A stretch of DNA of 64,000 nucleotides from Aquimarina sp. Aq107 (GCF_943733665.1 NZ_OX030782.1:2382501-2446500), one strand, 5' to 3'; shown: positions 45,260-54,375, counted from the first letter of the stretch. Numbers and translations: made by a program. The notes: generated from the sequence alone by a model not told the origin.

Positions 45260-46567
45260 CTATTGTTTTGGTTTTGGACTCCATTTTAAGAAGTTCGGTT
45301 TTACGACTAACATTGCCCATCCCCAGTTTTGTAATCCGCTAGGATCAGCAACTCCTTTTAGAATTTCCATACTATCTCCAGCAAACATCTGAGAATATCC
45401 TATTTTTAAGGTAGCATATGGTAGTATTTTTTGAGTAAAAACTAAATCTAGTTCTGTACCTAAGTATGTATCATCAGTTCCAGCAATATCTTCTGCAGCA
45501 GAGAAATAGTGAAGTTTTGCCAATAAACTACTGCTTTTACCAGTTTTGATCACAGCTTTAGCATAGATATCTTGTAGCCCTACACTATTGGCATGATTCC
45601 CTACATAAAAGTAATCCATATATCCATTAAATTTATGATTCGTTCCAAAGATTGGGAAGAAGGATGTAATCTCTCCATCTGTTCCTCCATTATCATCACC
45701 ACTAAGCAGTTCTCCACCTATTCCGAATAAAGTTTTTCCTGGTTTATAGGTAACCTCTAGACCGGCATTATATGCTGATAAATCAACTGTTTCTGTAAAT
45801 TTTCCAGTTTGTGCATATAAGTTTAAAGCTATTTTTAATCCTTTAGCAGGTTTAGCAACTAGATGTGTACCAAAGGTTTGTCTATTTACAGTTCCATCAA
45901 TTGGAGTTTGACCATCGGTATCTAAATTCTGATAAGAATTATTTACAAAAAGAAAACTCCCAGAGAATTTAGTCCAGTCTTTATGTAACCAAGCATAAGC
46001 CATTCCTTTGTAATCAAATACAGCTCTTACATTACCATCATTATTAGGATCAAATAAAGTGTTGATTCTACTTACTCCATTTTGATTAAAAGAAAAACCA
46101 AGTTCTAGTTTTAAACCATTCTCATTTTTATACTTGATTAATGCAGCATCATGAAACCTTCCTTGCATTGCCCAATCCAATCCACCAAGTATTCTCTGAT
46201 CGTCATAAGAAAGTGCTTGTCTTCCTATTTTAGTAGACCATCCACTGCCAAACTTAAAATTAATCCAAGCTTGGGCTAGTGAGAAACTATTATTGTTATC
46301 AGCCGCAGCTATCTGGGGTGTATCTCCCCAAACACTTACATCCTGTACACTAAGATATGTAGAAAACTTGTCTGCAGTATATCCAAATTTTAATCGAGAA
46401 CGTTGTTGTACAAATATAGCTGCATCTACTCCAGCTGGAGTTAAATTACCAAAACCGTGTAAATACTCTAATCGTGGTCTTATATCTGCATCAATACTTA
46501 ATTCCTGTGCCTGTATACTACCTATTAGGAATATAGCACACATTAATAATTGTAATCTTTTTTTCAT
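45260..46567 (-). CDS. Outer-membrane porin with alginate_export-type domain
   Basis: The 435-residue protein has a signal peptide (LQLLMCAIFLIGSIQAQ) and an N-terminal strand IDADIRPRLEYLHGF. The FVQQRSRLKFGYTADKF, WINFKFGSGWSTKIGRQALSYDDQRILGGLDWAMQGR and C-terminal GYSQMFAG segments resemble the alginate_export family of 18-stranded barrels. The name comes from AlgE of Pseudomonas; the family also contains nitrite and other anion or general porins, so alginate is not implied. It has its own hairpins on both sides and lies between the P-box protein gene and the small secreted paralogue. Confidence 0.82.
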   Translation of the reverse strand: MKKRLQLLMCAIFLIGSIQAQELSIDADIRPRLEYLHGFGNLTPAGVDAAIFVQQRSRLKFGYTADKFSTYLSVQDVSVWGDTPQIAAADNNNSFSLAQAWINFKFGSGWSTKIGRQALSYDDQRILGGLDWAMQGRFHDAALIKYKNENGLKLELGFSFNQNGVSRINTLFDPNNDGNVRAVFDYKGMAYAWLHKDWTKFSGSFLFVNNSYQNLDTDGQTPIDGTVNRQTFGTHLVAKPAKGLKIALNLYAQTGKFTETVDLSAYNAGLEVTYKPGKTLFGIGGELLSGDDNGGTDGEITSFFPIFGTNHKFNGYMDYFYVGNHANSVGLQDIYAKAVIKTGKSSSLLAKLHYFSAAEDIAGTDDTYLGTELDLVFTQKILPYATLKIGYSQMFAGDSMEILKGVADPSGLQNWGWAMLVVKPNFLKWSPKPKQ

Positions 46568-46590
46568 ATAAATTGGTTTTTAAGATTTAG

Positions 46591-46629
46591 GTAAAAAAAA
46601 ACGTATTAAAAAACTTGTTTAAAATACGT
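46591..46629 (-). terminator. Terminator between P-box gene and porin gene
   Basis: ACGTATT (46601-46607) and AATACGT (46623-46629) pair, with further A/T pairing inside. On the minus strand the hairpin is followed by a run of nine T, so the porin probably has its own promoter downstream of it. The stem is weak in GC. Confidence 0.5.
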
Positions 46630-46666
46630 AATTTTCCCCGTTTAAATAACAGGTATAAACTTTAAT

Positions 46667-47536
46667 TTATATTTTCACCTTCTCATATAAACTTGTTACT
46701 GCATTAAAAGCTTTTGTTAAATCATTGCTGATTTTATACATCTCAGACGGCTTAAATCCTTGATTCATAAGTTTTTCTTTGTTGTTTTTCACATTTTCCC
46801 ACTTTGTCATTGCAACTCCTAACTTCTCATCGATTTGAGCATTATTAAAATTAGAAATCAATAACATAGTAATAGCACCATCTATTTCATTAAATACATT
46901 GTTCAGCATTAAAGCAGAATTTTTCGTTTTTAATGTGGTTTGATTAGCATAATAATATAAAGCCAATCTTTGCGAAAGCATACGTTGTCTACCCGACATG
47001 TTAATCATTTTCTTAAGCTCTAAATCGGATTCACCTAAACCTTCGTCTTCCATTAAATCATCATCACTTTTATTAGCTCCTTTAGACTCTACAATAACAG
47101 CAGATACAACATCATTAGTTGCTTTTAATAAATCTGTATTTAAATCAATAATTTTCTTAGCATTATCGTAATTAGGTGTACTTTCTATAAGTTTCTTAAA
47201 CTCAGCCCAGATAGTATTAACTTTTACAATTCTATCTTTAGTTACCTTATACCCTGAATTTTGATTTATAATACCATTTTGTTTTTCAAAAATAATCTTA
47301 CTTGTTAAAAGATCTCTCTTTGCTTTGGTATCACTAGGATTTTCTACTAAATATAAATAAGACTTAGCCATCTTTTGACTTAGCATTCTTTGTTTTCCAG
47401 AAATATTAACTGCTTTATTAAAGGTTAACATTCCATATTTCATACTTTGTTGTGCACTTAACGTATTTGTGCTTGATGCTACCATTCCTACTAAGAATAA
47501 CAACATTATAGACTTAAATGTAAAACTATTTTTCAT
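46667..47536 (-). CDS. Secreted protein with two PilJ/NIT-type P-box domains
   Basis: The 289-residue protein has a signal peptide (IMLLFLVGMVASSTNTLSAQ) and two tandem four-helix domains. Each opens with a P-box-like motif: NISGKQRMLSQ (residues 44-54) and NMSGRQRMLSQ (179-189). This is the hallmark of the PilJ N-terminal domain (PF13675) and of nitrate sensors such as NarX. Normally such domains are the periplasmic heads of chemoreceptors or kinases. Here no membrane helix or output domain follows, so it is a free periplasmic binding or sensing protein. It lies 29 bp after the small secreted gene at 47566 and is probably cotranscribed with it. Confidence 0.85.
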   Translation of the reverse strand: MKNSFTFKSIMLLFLVGMVASSTNTLSAQQSMKYGMLTFNKAVNISGKQRMLSQKMAKSYLYLVENPSDTKAKRDLLTSKIIFEKQNGIINQNSGYKVTKDRIVKVNTIWAEFKKLIESTPNYDNAKKIIDLNTDLLKATNDVVSAVIVESKGANKSDDDLMEDEGLGESDLELKKMINMSGRQRMLSQRLALYYYANQTTLKTKNSALMLNNVFNEIDGAITMLLISNFNNAQIDEKLGVAMTKWENVKNNKEKLMNQGFKPSEMYKISNDLTKAFNAVTSLYEKVKI

Positions 47537-47565
47537 TGTTTAATTTTTATAATTGAGATTAATTT

Positions 47566-47919
47566 TTAATATTCCTCTAGGGATAAATGAGTGATTTTAT
47601 TATCTGATGATAATCCTAAAACTAGAATTGTAGATGAATTTTCAAATTCCGTTAAATAACGCTTGTTACCATCATCATCCATTAAAAAAGAAGATTCTCC
47701 CATCGATCCTTTTTTTGATTGATTATTGGTAATAAAACTTTTAACTTTATCTAATGTAAATGACGATTGTAGATCAGGAGAGAATAATCCGAAAAGAGAG
47801 TCGGCATTCTTAGCATTATAGGCATCAGAAATTTTTGTTATAGTCATCTGATAACTATCTTCTGTTTGTGTAAAACTAAAACATATACACAGTAATAGTA
47901 AGTAGGTAATTTTTTTCAT
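47566..47919 (-). CDS. Small secreted protein, first gene of the P-box cluster
   Basis: The 117-residue protein has a signal peptide (MKKITYLLLLCICFSFTQTE) and the same domain as the gene at 44717 (FSPDLQSSFTLDKVKSFIT, then MDDDGNKRYLTEF). Functional class unknown; the plan resembles DUF3887. It lies directly behind the perfect palindrome at 47980-47998, so it is the first gene of a transcript that includes the P-box protein. Confidence 0.7.
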   Translation of the reverse strand: MKKITYLLLLCICFSFTQTEDSYQMTITKISDAYNAKNADSLFGLFSPDLQSSFTLDKVKSFITNNQSKKGSMGESSFLMDDDGNKRYLTEFENSSTILVLGLSSDNKITHLSLEEY

Positions 47920-47979
47920 AAAGTTTGGGATTTGAAATTAAAAGGTTAATATTTGATTAATAAATTTTATGATTTTAAA

Positions 47980-47998
47980 TTTACGGTTAAACCGTAAA
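47980..47998. promoter_or_regulatory. Perfect palindrome TTTACGGTTAAACCGTAAA
   Basis: A 9+1+9 perfect dyad lies 61 bp upstream of the ATG at 47919. The size and symmetry fit a dimeric repressor or activator. I do not recognise the regulator. Confidence 0.65.
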
Positions 47999-48274
47999 AA
48001 AGTGTTAATACTACTTGTCAAAACTATTTACAAAATCGCTAAAAAGCATTTTTTATCGATTAAACGTGGCTTCAGAACGATCATTAACAAGAATAATACG
48101 ATCAATAGTTAATACTAAACACCGAATAAATATTAAATTTTATAATAACAGAGTTAAGCATTACTTGTAATCGCTAAAAGCTCATGAATAATTATAAAAT
48201 AATGGTTTTCAGTTTTTTAAAAAAAATAACATAAATCTAAAATTTGTATTAAAATTTACTAAACCTATGTTAAC

Positions 48275-48293
48275 TTTACGGTTAAACCATAAT
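48275..48293. promoter_or_regulatory. Degenerate copy of the palindrome
   Basis: TTTACGGTT-A-AACCATAAT keeps the left half exactly and has two changes in the right half relative to 47980-47998. It lies 179 bp before the metallopeptidase gene. Confidence 0.5.
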
Positions 48294-48471
48294 TTTAATA
48301 CGTTTTTAACATAAAATTAACTAGCGTTTAATATCAAAACGTTAAAAAATGACTCAGGAATGAAATATCTGTACTAAAAAGCATAAAACATTAATTAATA
48401 GATATTTAATAAAAATACGGTTCGTTAAAAAGTATTAATATTAAAATTAACAGATACAGTATCTCATTTTT

Positions 48472-49278
48472 ATGAAAAGAATAACCAAAATAATTTTAAA
48501 AATCTTAGTCATATGTCTTTTAACAATGTTAACTCAAATTGGTGGCCTATTTTACTTTATTGCTGAAGTAATCACTTCTAAAAAATCAAAAAACTATCGA
48601 TTAAAAAAAATAAGTTGGTTTATTGGATTATACCTATTCAGTACATTTTTTATAGTACCGTATATAGCTCCTCTTTTTGGAAGAGAAAAAATTATAAATA
48701 CTGAATTTATACAATCCTGTACTGTTTTAACCAAACTTAGTAATAGGAACTACGTTACTCCAGAATTAAATATATCATTACAAAATATTGCTAGGACGAT
48801 TCATCAGAAAAATAGTGGTATTAAACTTATATACCTTGATGCTAATTTTCCTTTTATTGATGGATTCCCTTTACCTCCTCACCTAAGTCATAATGATGGT
48901 AAAAAAATTGACATATCTTTTATTTATGAAAATAATGATGGTTTAATTACTAATAAAAAACCAGCACTATTTGGGTATGGTATATATGAAGAACCAAGCC
49001 CTATTGAATATAATCAAATAGAAGTCTGCAAAAAAAAGGGGTATTGGCAATATGATTTTGCCAAATACTTAACTTTTGGGGTTTCAAATAATCAACTTAA
49101 GCTTTCAAAAAAAGCTACAAAAGATTTACTTTTGGCAATTGTAAATCAAAAAGAAGTCGGAAAGGTCTTTATAGAACCTCATTTAAAAAATCGATTGAGC
49201 ATACAACATCCTAAAATTCGATTTCATGGTTGTCAAGCGGTAAGACATGATGACCATATTCATTTACAACTAAAATAG
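48472..49278 (+). CDS. Membrane-anchored putative LAS-type metallopeptidase
   Basis: The 268-residue protein has two N-terminal membrane helices (ILVICLLTMLTQIGGLFYFIAEVI and ISWFIGLYLFSTFFIVPYI), then an extracytoplasmic domain. LSHNDGKKIDIS (His140, Asp147) and HDDHIHLQL (His262, His264) reproduce the H-x6-D and HxH zinc motifs of LAS peptidases such as MepA and the DD-carboxypeptidases. These cut peptidoglycan cross-links or stems. The overall sequence is otherwise unfamiliar and the domain has a Cys-containing insertion, so substrate is inferred. It starts 179 bp after a palindromic site. Confidence 0.65.
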   Translation: MKRITKIILKILVICLLTMLTQIGGLFYFIAEVITSKKSKNYRLKKISWFIGLYLFSTFFIVPYIAPLFGREKIINTEFIQSCTVLTKLSNRNYVTPELNISLQNIARTIHQKNSGIKLIYLDANFPFIDGFPLPPHLSHNDGKKIDISFIYENNDGLITNKKPALFGYGIYEEPSPIEYNQIEVCKKKGYWQYDFAKYLTFGVSNNQLKLSKKATKDLLLAIVNQKEVGKVFIEPHLKNRLSIQHPKIRFHGCQAVRHDDHIHLQLK

Positions 49279-49313
49279 ACCTTAATGGGCTATGACTAAC
49301 TTAAACAAACAAT

Positions 49314-49973
49314 ATGCAAACTAAATCGTTATCGCTACATCATATTATTAAAGAACCAGCAATAAAAAAAGACAAAACACCTGTTTTATTTATGTTTCAC
49401 GGGTATGGTAGTGATGAAAATGATTTGTTTTCTTTTTCTTCGGAATTACAAGAAGAATTATTCATTATTTCTGTAAGAGCACCTTATCCTATGCAACCTT
49501 ATGGTAATGCTTGGTATGCGATCTATTTTGATGCTGCTCAAGGAAAGTTTAGTGATGATGAACAGGCTATTGAATCTCGTGATAAAATAGCTACGTTTAT
49601 AGACGAGGCAGTTATTGCATATAATTTAGATCCTACCAGCGTAACACTACTTGGTTTTAGTCAAGGTACAATTCTTAGTTATTCTGTAGCACTTTCATAT
49701 CCCGAAAAAATAAAAAATGTAGTAGCCTTAAGTGGATACTTAAATGAAGATATCATTAAAGAGGGTTACGATCGTAATGACTTTTCAAAACTAAACATAT
49801 ACTGCTCGCATGGTAGCGTAGATCAAGTTATCCCCATAGATTGGGCAAGAAAAGCTCCTGTTAAGTTAAAAGAGTTAGGCATACACACTTCGCTAAACGA
49901 ATTCCCAGTTGGTCACGGAGTAGATCCCCGTAATTTTTATCAATTTAAAGAATGGTTGACTAAGCATATTTAG
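49314..49973 (+). CDS. Alpha/beta hydrolase, phospholipase/carboxylesterase type
   Basis: The 219-residue cytoplasmic hydrolase has FMFHGYGSDENDLF (oxyanion region), the nucleophile Ser in LLGFSQGTIL, Asp in HGSVDQVIP and His in PVGHGVDP. These mark the acyl-protein thioesterase/phospholipase-carboxylesterase (YtpA/Abhydrolase_2) family. The length is typical (about 210-220). The natural substrate is unknown. It begins 35 bp after the metallopeptidase gene and may be cotranscribed with it. Confidence 0.88.
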   Translation: MQTKSLSLHHIIKEPAIKKDKTPVLFMFHGYGSDENDLFSFSSELQEELFIISVRAPYPMQPYGNAWYAIYFDAAQGKFSDDEQAIESRDKIATFIDEAVIAYNLDPTSVTLLGFSQGTILSYSVALSYPEKIKNVVALSGYLNEDIIKEGYDRNDFSKLNIYCSHGSVDQVIPIDWARKAPVKLKELGIHTSLNEFPVGHGVDPRNFYQFKEWLTKHI

Positions 49974-50045
49974 AAAAGCGGTATAAACCATAATAAGCGA
50001 TAGTTTTTTTCGTTGGAATAAAGACACTTATCTCAAACTCCAAAC

Positions 50046-52580
50046 ATGAAAACACTATCCTCAATAATTGTTTTCGTATTCTTAACTATTACCTTTTTAG
50101 GTAATGCACAGATTACGTATGAAACCGCTTTCCCTAATATTGATTTTGAATTTCCAGTTGAAATACAATCTCCCAGTGATGGAACCGATCGAATTTTTAT
50201 TGTTGAACAAAGAGGAAGGGTTAAAGTTTTTCCTCGAATTAGTAATGTTTCGGCTAATAATGTAGATACCTTTTTAGATATCACAGATCGTGTACGTTTT
50301 AGAGACGGTCAAGAAGTTGGATTGTTAGGATTGGCTTTTCATCCTGATTATGAAAATAATGGATATTTTTACACTTACTACACTACAGATAGCCCAGTGT
50401 CAGGTATATCGGTGAGAATGGTACTTTCTAGGTTTACGGTAAGTAATTCTAATTCTAACTTTGTAGATCCAGATAGTGAATTGGTGATTTTTCAGTTCGA
50501 TAAAAATCAGAATAATAGCAACCACAATGGAGGTAAAATTGCTTTTGGTCTAGATGAATATCTTTATATATCCATTGGTGATGGTGGAGGCGGAAATGAT
50601 CCTGAAGGGAATGGACAAAATAAAAATACTGTTTTTGGTAGTATTCTTCGTATCGATGTAGACTTAGATGGAAATAATTCAGTAGAAACGAATCCAGATT
50701 TACCAAATGGTAATTATGAAATTCCAAGTGATAACCCTTTTGCCAATTCTGATGGATTAGATGAGATATATGCATATGGCATTAGAAATACTTGGAAGTT
50801 CTCATTTGATAATGAATCTGGTAGATTATGGGGAGCTGATGTTGGTCAAGGAGCTTTTGAAGAGGTAAATATAATTGAAAATGGAAAAAACTATGGTTGG
50901 AGTCGATTTGAAGCCAATTCTGTGGCTAATAGTAATGTAACCATCAATGAACCTACTGTTTTTCCGGTTCATTTTTATAACCGAAATCAAGGAGATCGTT
51001 CCATAACTGGTGGCTATGTTTATCGAGGCTCAGAGATCACGAGTCTAAATCCTGATATTAACTCTAAATATATTTTTGGAGATTATGTAAGTGGAAGAGT
51101 TTGGGTACTGGATTATAACCCTTCTTCTGGAACAGCTAACAGTACATTATTATTTAATACATCTGGTGAGTTTGTTTCTTCTTTTGGAGTAGATAAAAAT
51201 GGTGAATTATATTTTAGTGATTATGGAAGTAATGCACAAATCTATAAACTAGTGGATGGAACGACCACAACACCAGGAACTGCTATAAGTGGTATTGGAC
51301 AATGGCAATCATTAAATCAAGGAGTTCCCAATGGAGTCATTCAAGCTATCGTAACAGATACTAATGGCGATGTATATCACGCTGGAACTTTTAGTGAAGT
51401 AGGAAATATAAGCGCTAATAATATCGCCGTTTGGAATGAATCATCTGGATGGAGATCGCTAGGTATTGGATCTAATGGAACTATTAATACACTTAAAATT
51501 TCTTCTAATGGAAATTTATATGCTGGAGGAGCTTTTACTGAAATAGGAGGTGTTTCTGCACAAAATATAGCCGTCTGGAATGGGAACAACTGGTCTGCAT
51601 TAGGATCAGGAATAGATGGAACAATAGCGTCTATTGAAATTGATGATAATAACAACATATATGCTGGAGGTGTTTTTGAAACAATAAATGGGAACACTGT
51701 AAGAAATATTGCATTATGGAATGGCACAACTTGGTCAGCATTAACTGATGTAACTAGTGGAATAGCAGGAACAAATAATGAAGTAAGATCATTGGCATTA
51801 GACACAGACGGAATACTATATGTAGGTGGAAATTTTGACGAAGCTGGAAACGTTACTGCGAATAGAATTGCTACTTGGAATGGAACTAACTGGGGAGCAT
51901 TAGGTACAGGAACTAGTGGTTTTGTAGAGGCAATCGCAATAACTCCAACAGAAGTGTTTATTGGAGGTAATTTTTCTATAGCAGGTGGTCAAACTGTTAA
52001 TAGAATAGCAAGATGGAATAAAAGCAATACTACTTGGTCATCTGTTAATAATGGAGTGAATAATATAGTAAACACATTAATTCACGATGGAAATAATTTA
52101 TACGTCGCTGGTGCTTTTGACACTGCCAATATTGATACTAATAATAGTGTTATTGTTAATAATATCGCAAGATGGAATGAAACAAATGGTTGGGAAGCAT
52201 TAGGTACTGATATTAATGTTGGAGTAGATATTAAAATAAACACCATGAGTTTTGCATCCGATAATGAAGGTATTAATACTGTTTTTGCTGGCGGTAATTT
52301 CTCTACTGCAGGAGCTATCAATGCTAGTAATACTGCGCAATGGATATCCGAGAATACTTTAACTATTCCTGAAACAAATGAACCAACCACCTTTTTATAC
52401 CCTAATCCAACTAATGGCATAGTACAATTACCTAAAGAAAACGAGTGGATACTTACTAATAATATCGGCAAAATAATTAATAAAGGAAAAAGTACTACTA
52501 TCGATATTTCTGGGTATGCTACCGGTATGTACTTTTTGAAATTAAAAGACAAAAAGACTTTAAAGATCATTAAAAAATAG
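50046..52580 (+). CDS. Secreted sugar dehydrogenase-like protein with propeller repeats and T9SS tail
   Basis: The 844-residue protein has a signal peptide (IIVFVFLTITFLGNAQ). Residues of about 22-395 form a PQQ-dependent glucose/sorbosone dehydrogenase-like propeller (QRGRVKVFPRI, GLLGLAFHPDYENNGYFY, NHNGGKIAFGLD, YGIRNTWKFSFD, GGYVYRG). About eight repeats follow (410-760) of the kind IAVWNGNNWSALGSGIDG and YAGGVFETINGN, resembling Rax2/Kelch-like propellers. The C-terminus FLYPNPTNGIVQL...GMYFLKLK is a type A sorting domain for the type IX secretion system, so the protein is exported to the surface or medium. The repeat half is likely an adhesion or binding module. Confidence 0.85.
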   Translation: MKTLSSIIVFVFLTITFLGNAQITYETAFPNIDFEFPVEIQSPSDGTDRIFIVEQRGRVKVFPRISNVSANNVDTFLDITDRVRFRDGQEVGLLGLAFHPDYENNGYFYTYYTTDSPVSGISVRMVLSRFTVSNSNSNFVDPDSELVIFQFDKNQNNSNHNGGKIAFGLDEYLYISIGDGGGGNDPEGNGQNKNTVFGSILRIDVDLDGNNSVETNPDLPNGNYEIPSDNPFANSDGLDEIYAYGIRNTWKFSFDNESGRLWGADVGQGAFEEVNIIENGKNYGWSRFEANSVANSNVTINEPTVFPVHFYNRNQGDRSITGGYVYRGSEITSLNPDINSKYIFGDYVSGRVWVLDYNPSSGTANSTLLFNTSGEFVSSFGVDKNGELYFSDYGSNAQIYKLVDGTTTTPGTAISGIGQWQSLNQGVPNGVIQAIVTDTNGDVYHAGTFSEVGNISANNIAVWNESSGWRSLGIGSNGTINTLKISSNGNLYAGGAFTEIGGVSAQNIAVWNGNNWSALGSGIDGTIASIEIDDNNNIYAGGVFETINGNTVRNIALWNGTTWSALTDVTSGIAGTNNEVRSLALDTDGILYVGGNFDEAGNVTANRIATWNGTNWGALGTGTSGFVEAIAITPTEVFIGGNFSIAGGQTVNRIARWNKSNTTWSSVNNGVNNIVNTLIHDGNNLYVAGAFDTANIDTNNSVIVNNIARWNETNGWEALGTDINVGVDIKINTMSFASDNEGINTVFAGGNFSTAGAINASNTAQWISENTLTIPETNEPTTFLYPNPTNGIVQLPKENEWILTNNIGKIINKGKSTTIDISGYATGMYFLKLKDKKTLKIIKK

Positions 52581-52590
52581 AAAGCAAATT

Positions 52591-53184
52591 TTAACGATAT
52601 TTATCCCCAAGACCAACTCCTCTTAAGATCATAGGTGTTATTTTTTCTAACCTCGAAGCTTTGGTAGTATCTCTTTTTGCATTAGTAATATATTCTGCGT
52701 ATTCTTTTTGTTTAAACCGAGGCAACTTCTCAAAACTATTTTTTAGATCCTTATTAGCTTCTAAAATTACTTTTAACTCTTCTGGTATATTAATATTGGT
52801 TGAAGGTTTTTTAATTGTTATTTCTTTACCATCTTTTTGATTTTGTATCGCTTCAAGAACGTATTGTAACACTAAGTCTTTTTCTATTTCTTCATAAGAA
52901 GAAAATCTCCATTGTCGCAAACCTTTTGTCTTTCCTTCTTGTGCATTAATCAATTTACCTTGATCGTCTTTTAGAAACACTCCTTGATGAAACCATATCC
53001 CCACATAAGATTTAAATGCTGTTAAACCTATTACATTCTTACCACCTATCATATATGTTGGTGTACCCCACTTCATTGTTTCCTCCATTTCTGTAGAAAT
53101 CATAATAGATCTTAATAATTCTAAGCTTTTTTTCCAGTGTAACTTACTGTTAATAAAAGTATCTACTGTTTTATTATTCTCCAA
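52591..53184 (-). CDS. YdeI/OmpD-associated, DUF1801 protein
   Basis: The 197-residue cytoplasmic protein has an N-terminal DUF1801 domain (ETMKWGTPTYMIGGKNVIGLTAF, VGIWFHQGVFL) and a C-terminal YdeI-like helical part ending KRDTTKASRLEKITPMI. The family is conserved but functionally unclear. It is convergent with the sugar dehydrogenase gene (10 bp between stops) and is followed upstream by an AHSA1 gene on the same strand at 41 bp distance. Confidence 0.8.
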   Translation of the reverse strand: MENNKTVDTFINSKLHWKKSLELLRSIMISTEMEETMKWGTPTYMIGGKNVIGLTAFKSYVGIWFHQGVFLKDDQGKLINAQEGKTKGLRQWRFSSYEEIEKDLVLQYVLEAIQNQKDGKEITIKKPSTNINIPEELKVILEANKDLKNSFEKLPRFKQKEYAEYITNAKRDTTKASRLEKITPMILRGVGLGDKYR

Positions 53185-53225
53185 AACACAAAAAATATAG
53201 TTCTATTTTCTCTCTAAAATAGATA

Positions 53226-53660
53226 TTACTCTGCCAAGTACTCTTTTAATCTTTGTCCTAAAAAATAATTCCAACCTGCTATACAACTCTCTCTTGCAAA
53301 TTCGGGAATATCAGATGGAAAATCTTCAGTTACCGTAAGGGATAATTTAAGTCTAGTTTGATGATCTGTTTTAAATAATTCAAAAGTCACAAACGCATCT
53401 CCTGGATATTCTATATAACTCCAAGTATATGTAATTTTCTTTATCGGAATTACTTCGGTTACTTCCCAACAATGTGTATAATTTCTATCTTCGACCTGCA
53501 CTAAGAATTGGGTTTTAAAACCAACTTCTGCTTTAAATGATTTAATAGCTTCAAAAAACCAGAATTTCATTTCCTTCACACCTGTTATTGCTCTCCAAAC
53601 TTTCTCTTCAGAAGCATTATAATATTCTTCAATAATTATGGGATCATCAGTAACTTTCAT
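53226..53660 (-). CDS. SRPBCC/AHSA1-domain protein
   Basis: The 144-residue protein has the START-like (AHSA1) fold: IIEEYYNASEEKVWRAITGVKEMKFWF at the start, then YTWSYIEYPGDAFVTFELF and the C-terminal helix GWNYFLGQRLKEYL. It probably binds a hydrophobic ligand in the cytoplasm, with no catalytic motif visible. It precedes the YdeI-like gene on the same strand and may form a two-gene unit with it. Confidence 0.85.
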   Translation of the reverse strand: MKVTDDPIIIEEYYNASEEKVWRAITGVKEMKFWFFEAIKSFKAEVGFKTQFLVQVEDRNYTHCWEVTEVIPIKKITYTWSYIEYPGDAFVTFELFKTDHQTRLKLSLTVTEDFPSDIPEFARESCIAGWNYFLGQRLKEYLAE

Positions 53661-53780
53661 TATCTTAAATAATTAAATTTCAATTATTTATTAGCTTTAC
53701 TAAATTAAACAAGTTATATGTATTAACAAAAAAATACTATGGCATTGAATTTGATCAATTATCAAAAAAACAATCAACTC

Positions 53781-54323
53781 ATGAGAACGTTACTTTATTT
53801 TGTCTTTATCCTATTCTTATTCTCAGCTTGTTTTCCCACTAAAATAGCACCTACTATTAAAGATGATAAAGTAATGGTTGCCAAAAAGTTTAAAAAAGGG
53901 CTCCCAAAAAGAAGTTCTTTTATTTTTGAGGATCCAAAAAATGCTAATGAGTTTTATCAATATATCAACAACAAATTTAAATTGAACGATGAAAACGTTG
54001 GATGGAATGTTCCGATCTTGGTAAACGACACAAAATATTACCTCTCATTTTATGAAGTAGAAAGAACCACAAAAACGATCAATTTAGCGCCAATTATTAT
54101 TGATGCTGCTTTAGAACCAAATGACCATATTCCGATTCTTGAAGAATTGTATACAAGTCGTGATGGAAAATGGTATGTCGTACTTACAGTAAGTGATGAT
54201 GAATTTAAAGATTGCCTTAAAGAAGGGTATTCTGAAAGAGATGAAATAGTAGTACTTCTTAGACAACTTAGAAAAGAATATCTTGCAACCAGTGATTATA
54301 GATCTTTATTTTTTAAAAAATAA
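53781..54323 (+). CDS. Lipoprotein of unknown function
   Basis: The 180-residue protein has a lipoprotein signal (LYFVFILFLFSACFPTK) when started at ATG 53781; the frame opens at 53739 with 14 extra residues that would displace it. The mature part has a basic KKFKKGLPKRSS region and a folded domain with NEFYQYINNKFKL, KYYLSFYEVERTTKTINLAPI and RDGKWYVVLTVSDDE. I do not recognise a family. It stands alone between divergent and convergent genes. Confidence 0.6.
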   Translation: MRTLLYFVFILFLFSACFPTKIAPTIKDDKVMVAKKFKKGLPKRSSFIFEDPKNANEFYQYINNKFKLNDENVGWNVPILVNDTKYYLSFYEVERTTKTINLAPIIIDAALEPNDHIPILEELYTSRDGKWYVVLTVSDDEFKDCLKEGYSERDEIVVLLRQLRKEYLATSDYRSLFFKK

Positions 54324-54375
54324 AACCAAATCATATACCATAAACTCGTTATTCACTAGGGCTTTTAAAAGAATT

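Larger units (their letters stand above)
47920..48471. other. Divergent gene-free region with palindromes
   Basis: This 552-bp stretch is very AT-rich and has no credible gene on either strand. It carries a perfect 19-bp palindrome at 47980-47998, a degenerate copy at 48275-48293 and another half-site (TACGGTT) at 48416-48422. Confidence 0.7.

Noticed and set aside
45260-46567. The alginate_export-type porin as part of an alginate system with the lyases
   Set aside because: The family name reflects Pseudomonas AlgE only. The gene is 37 kb from the lyases, has no TTGGT-NN-ACCAA site and sits with P-box and small secreted genes.
51377-52570. Long antisense open frames inside the sugar dehydrogenase gene
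   Set aside because: They arise from repeated codon patterns in the propeller repeats; no domain or signal peptide is recognisable and the sense strand is clearly coding.
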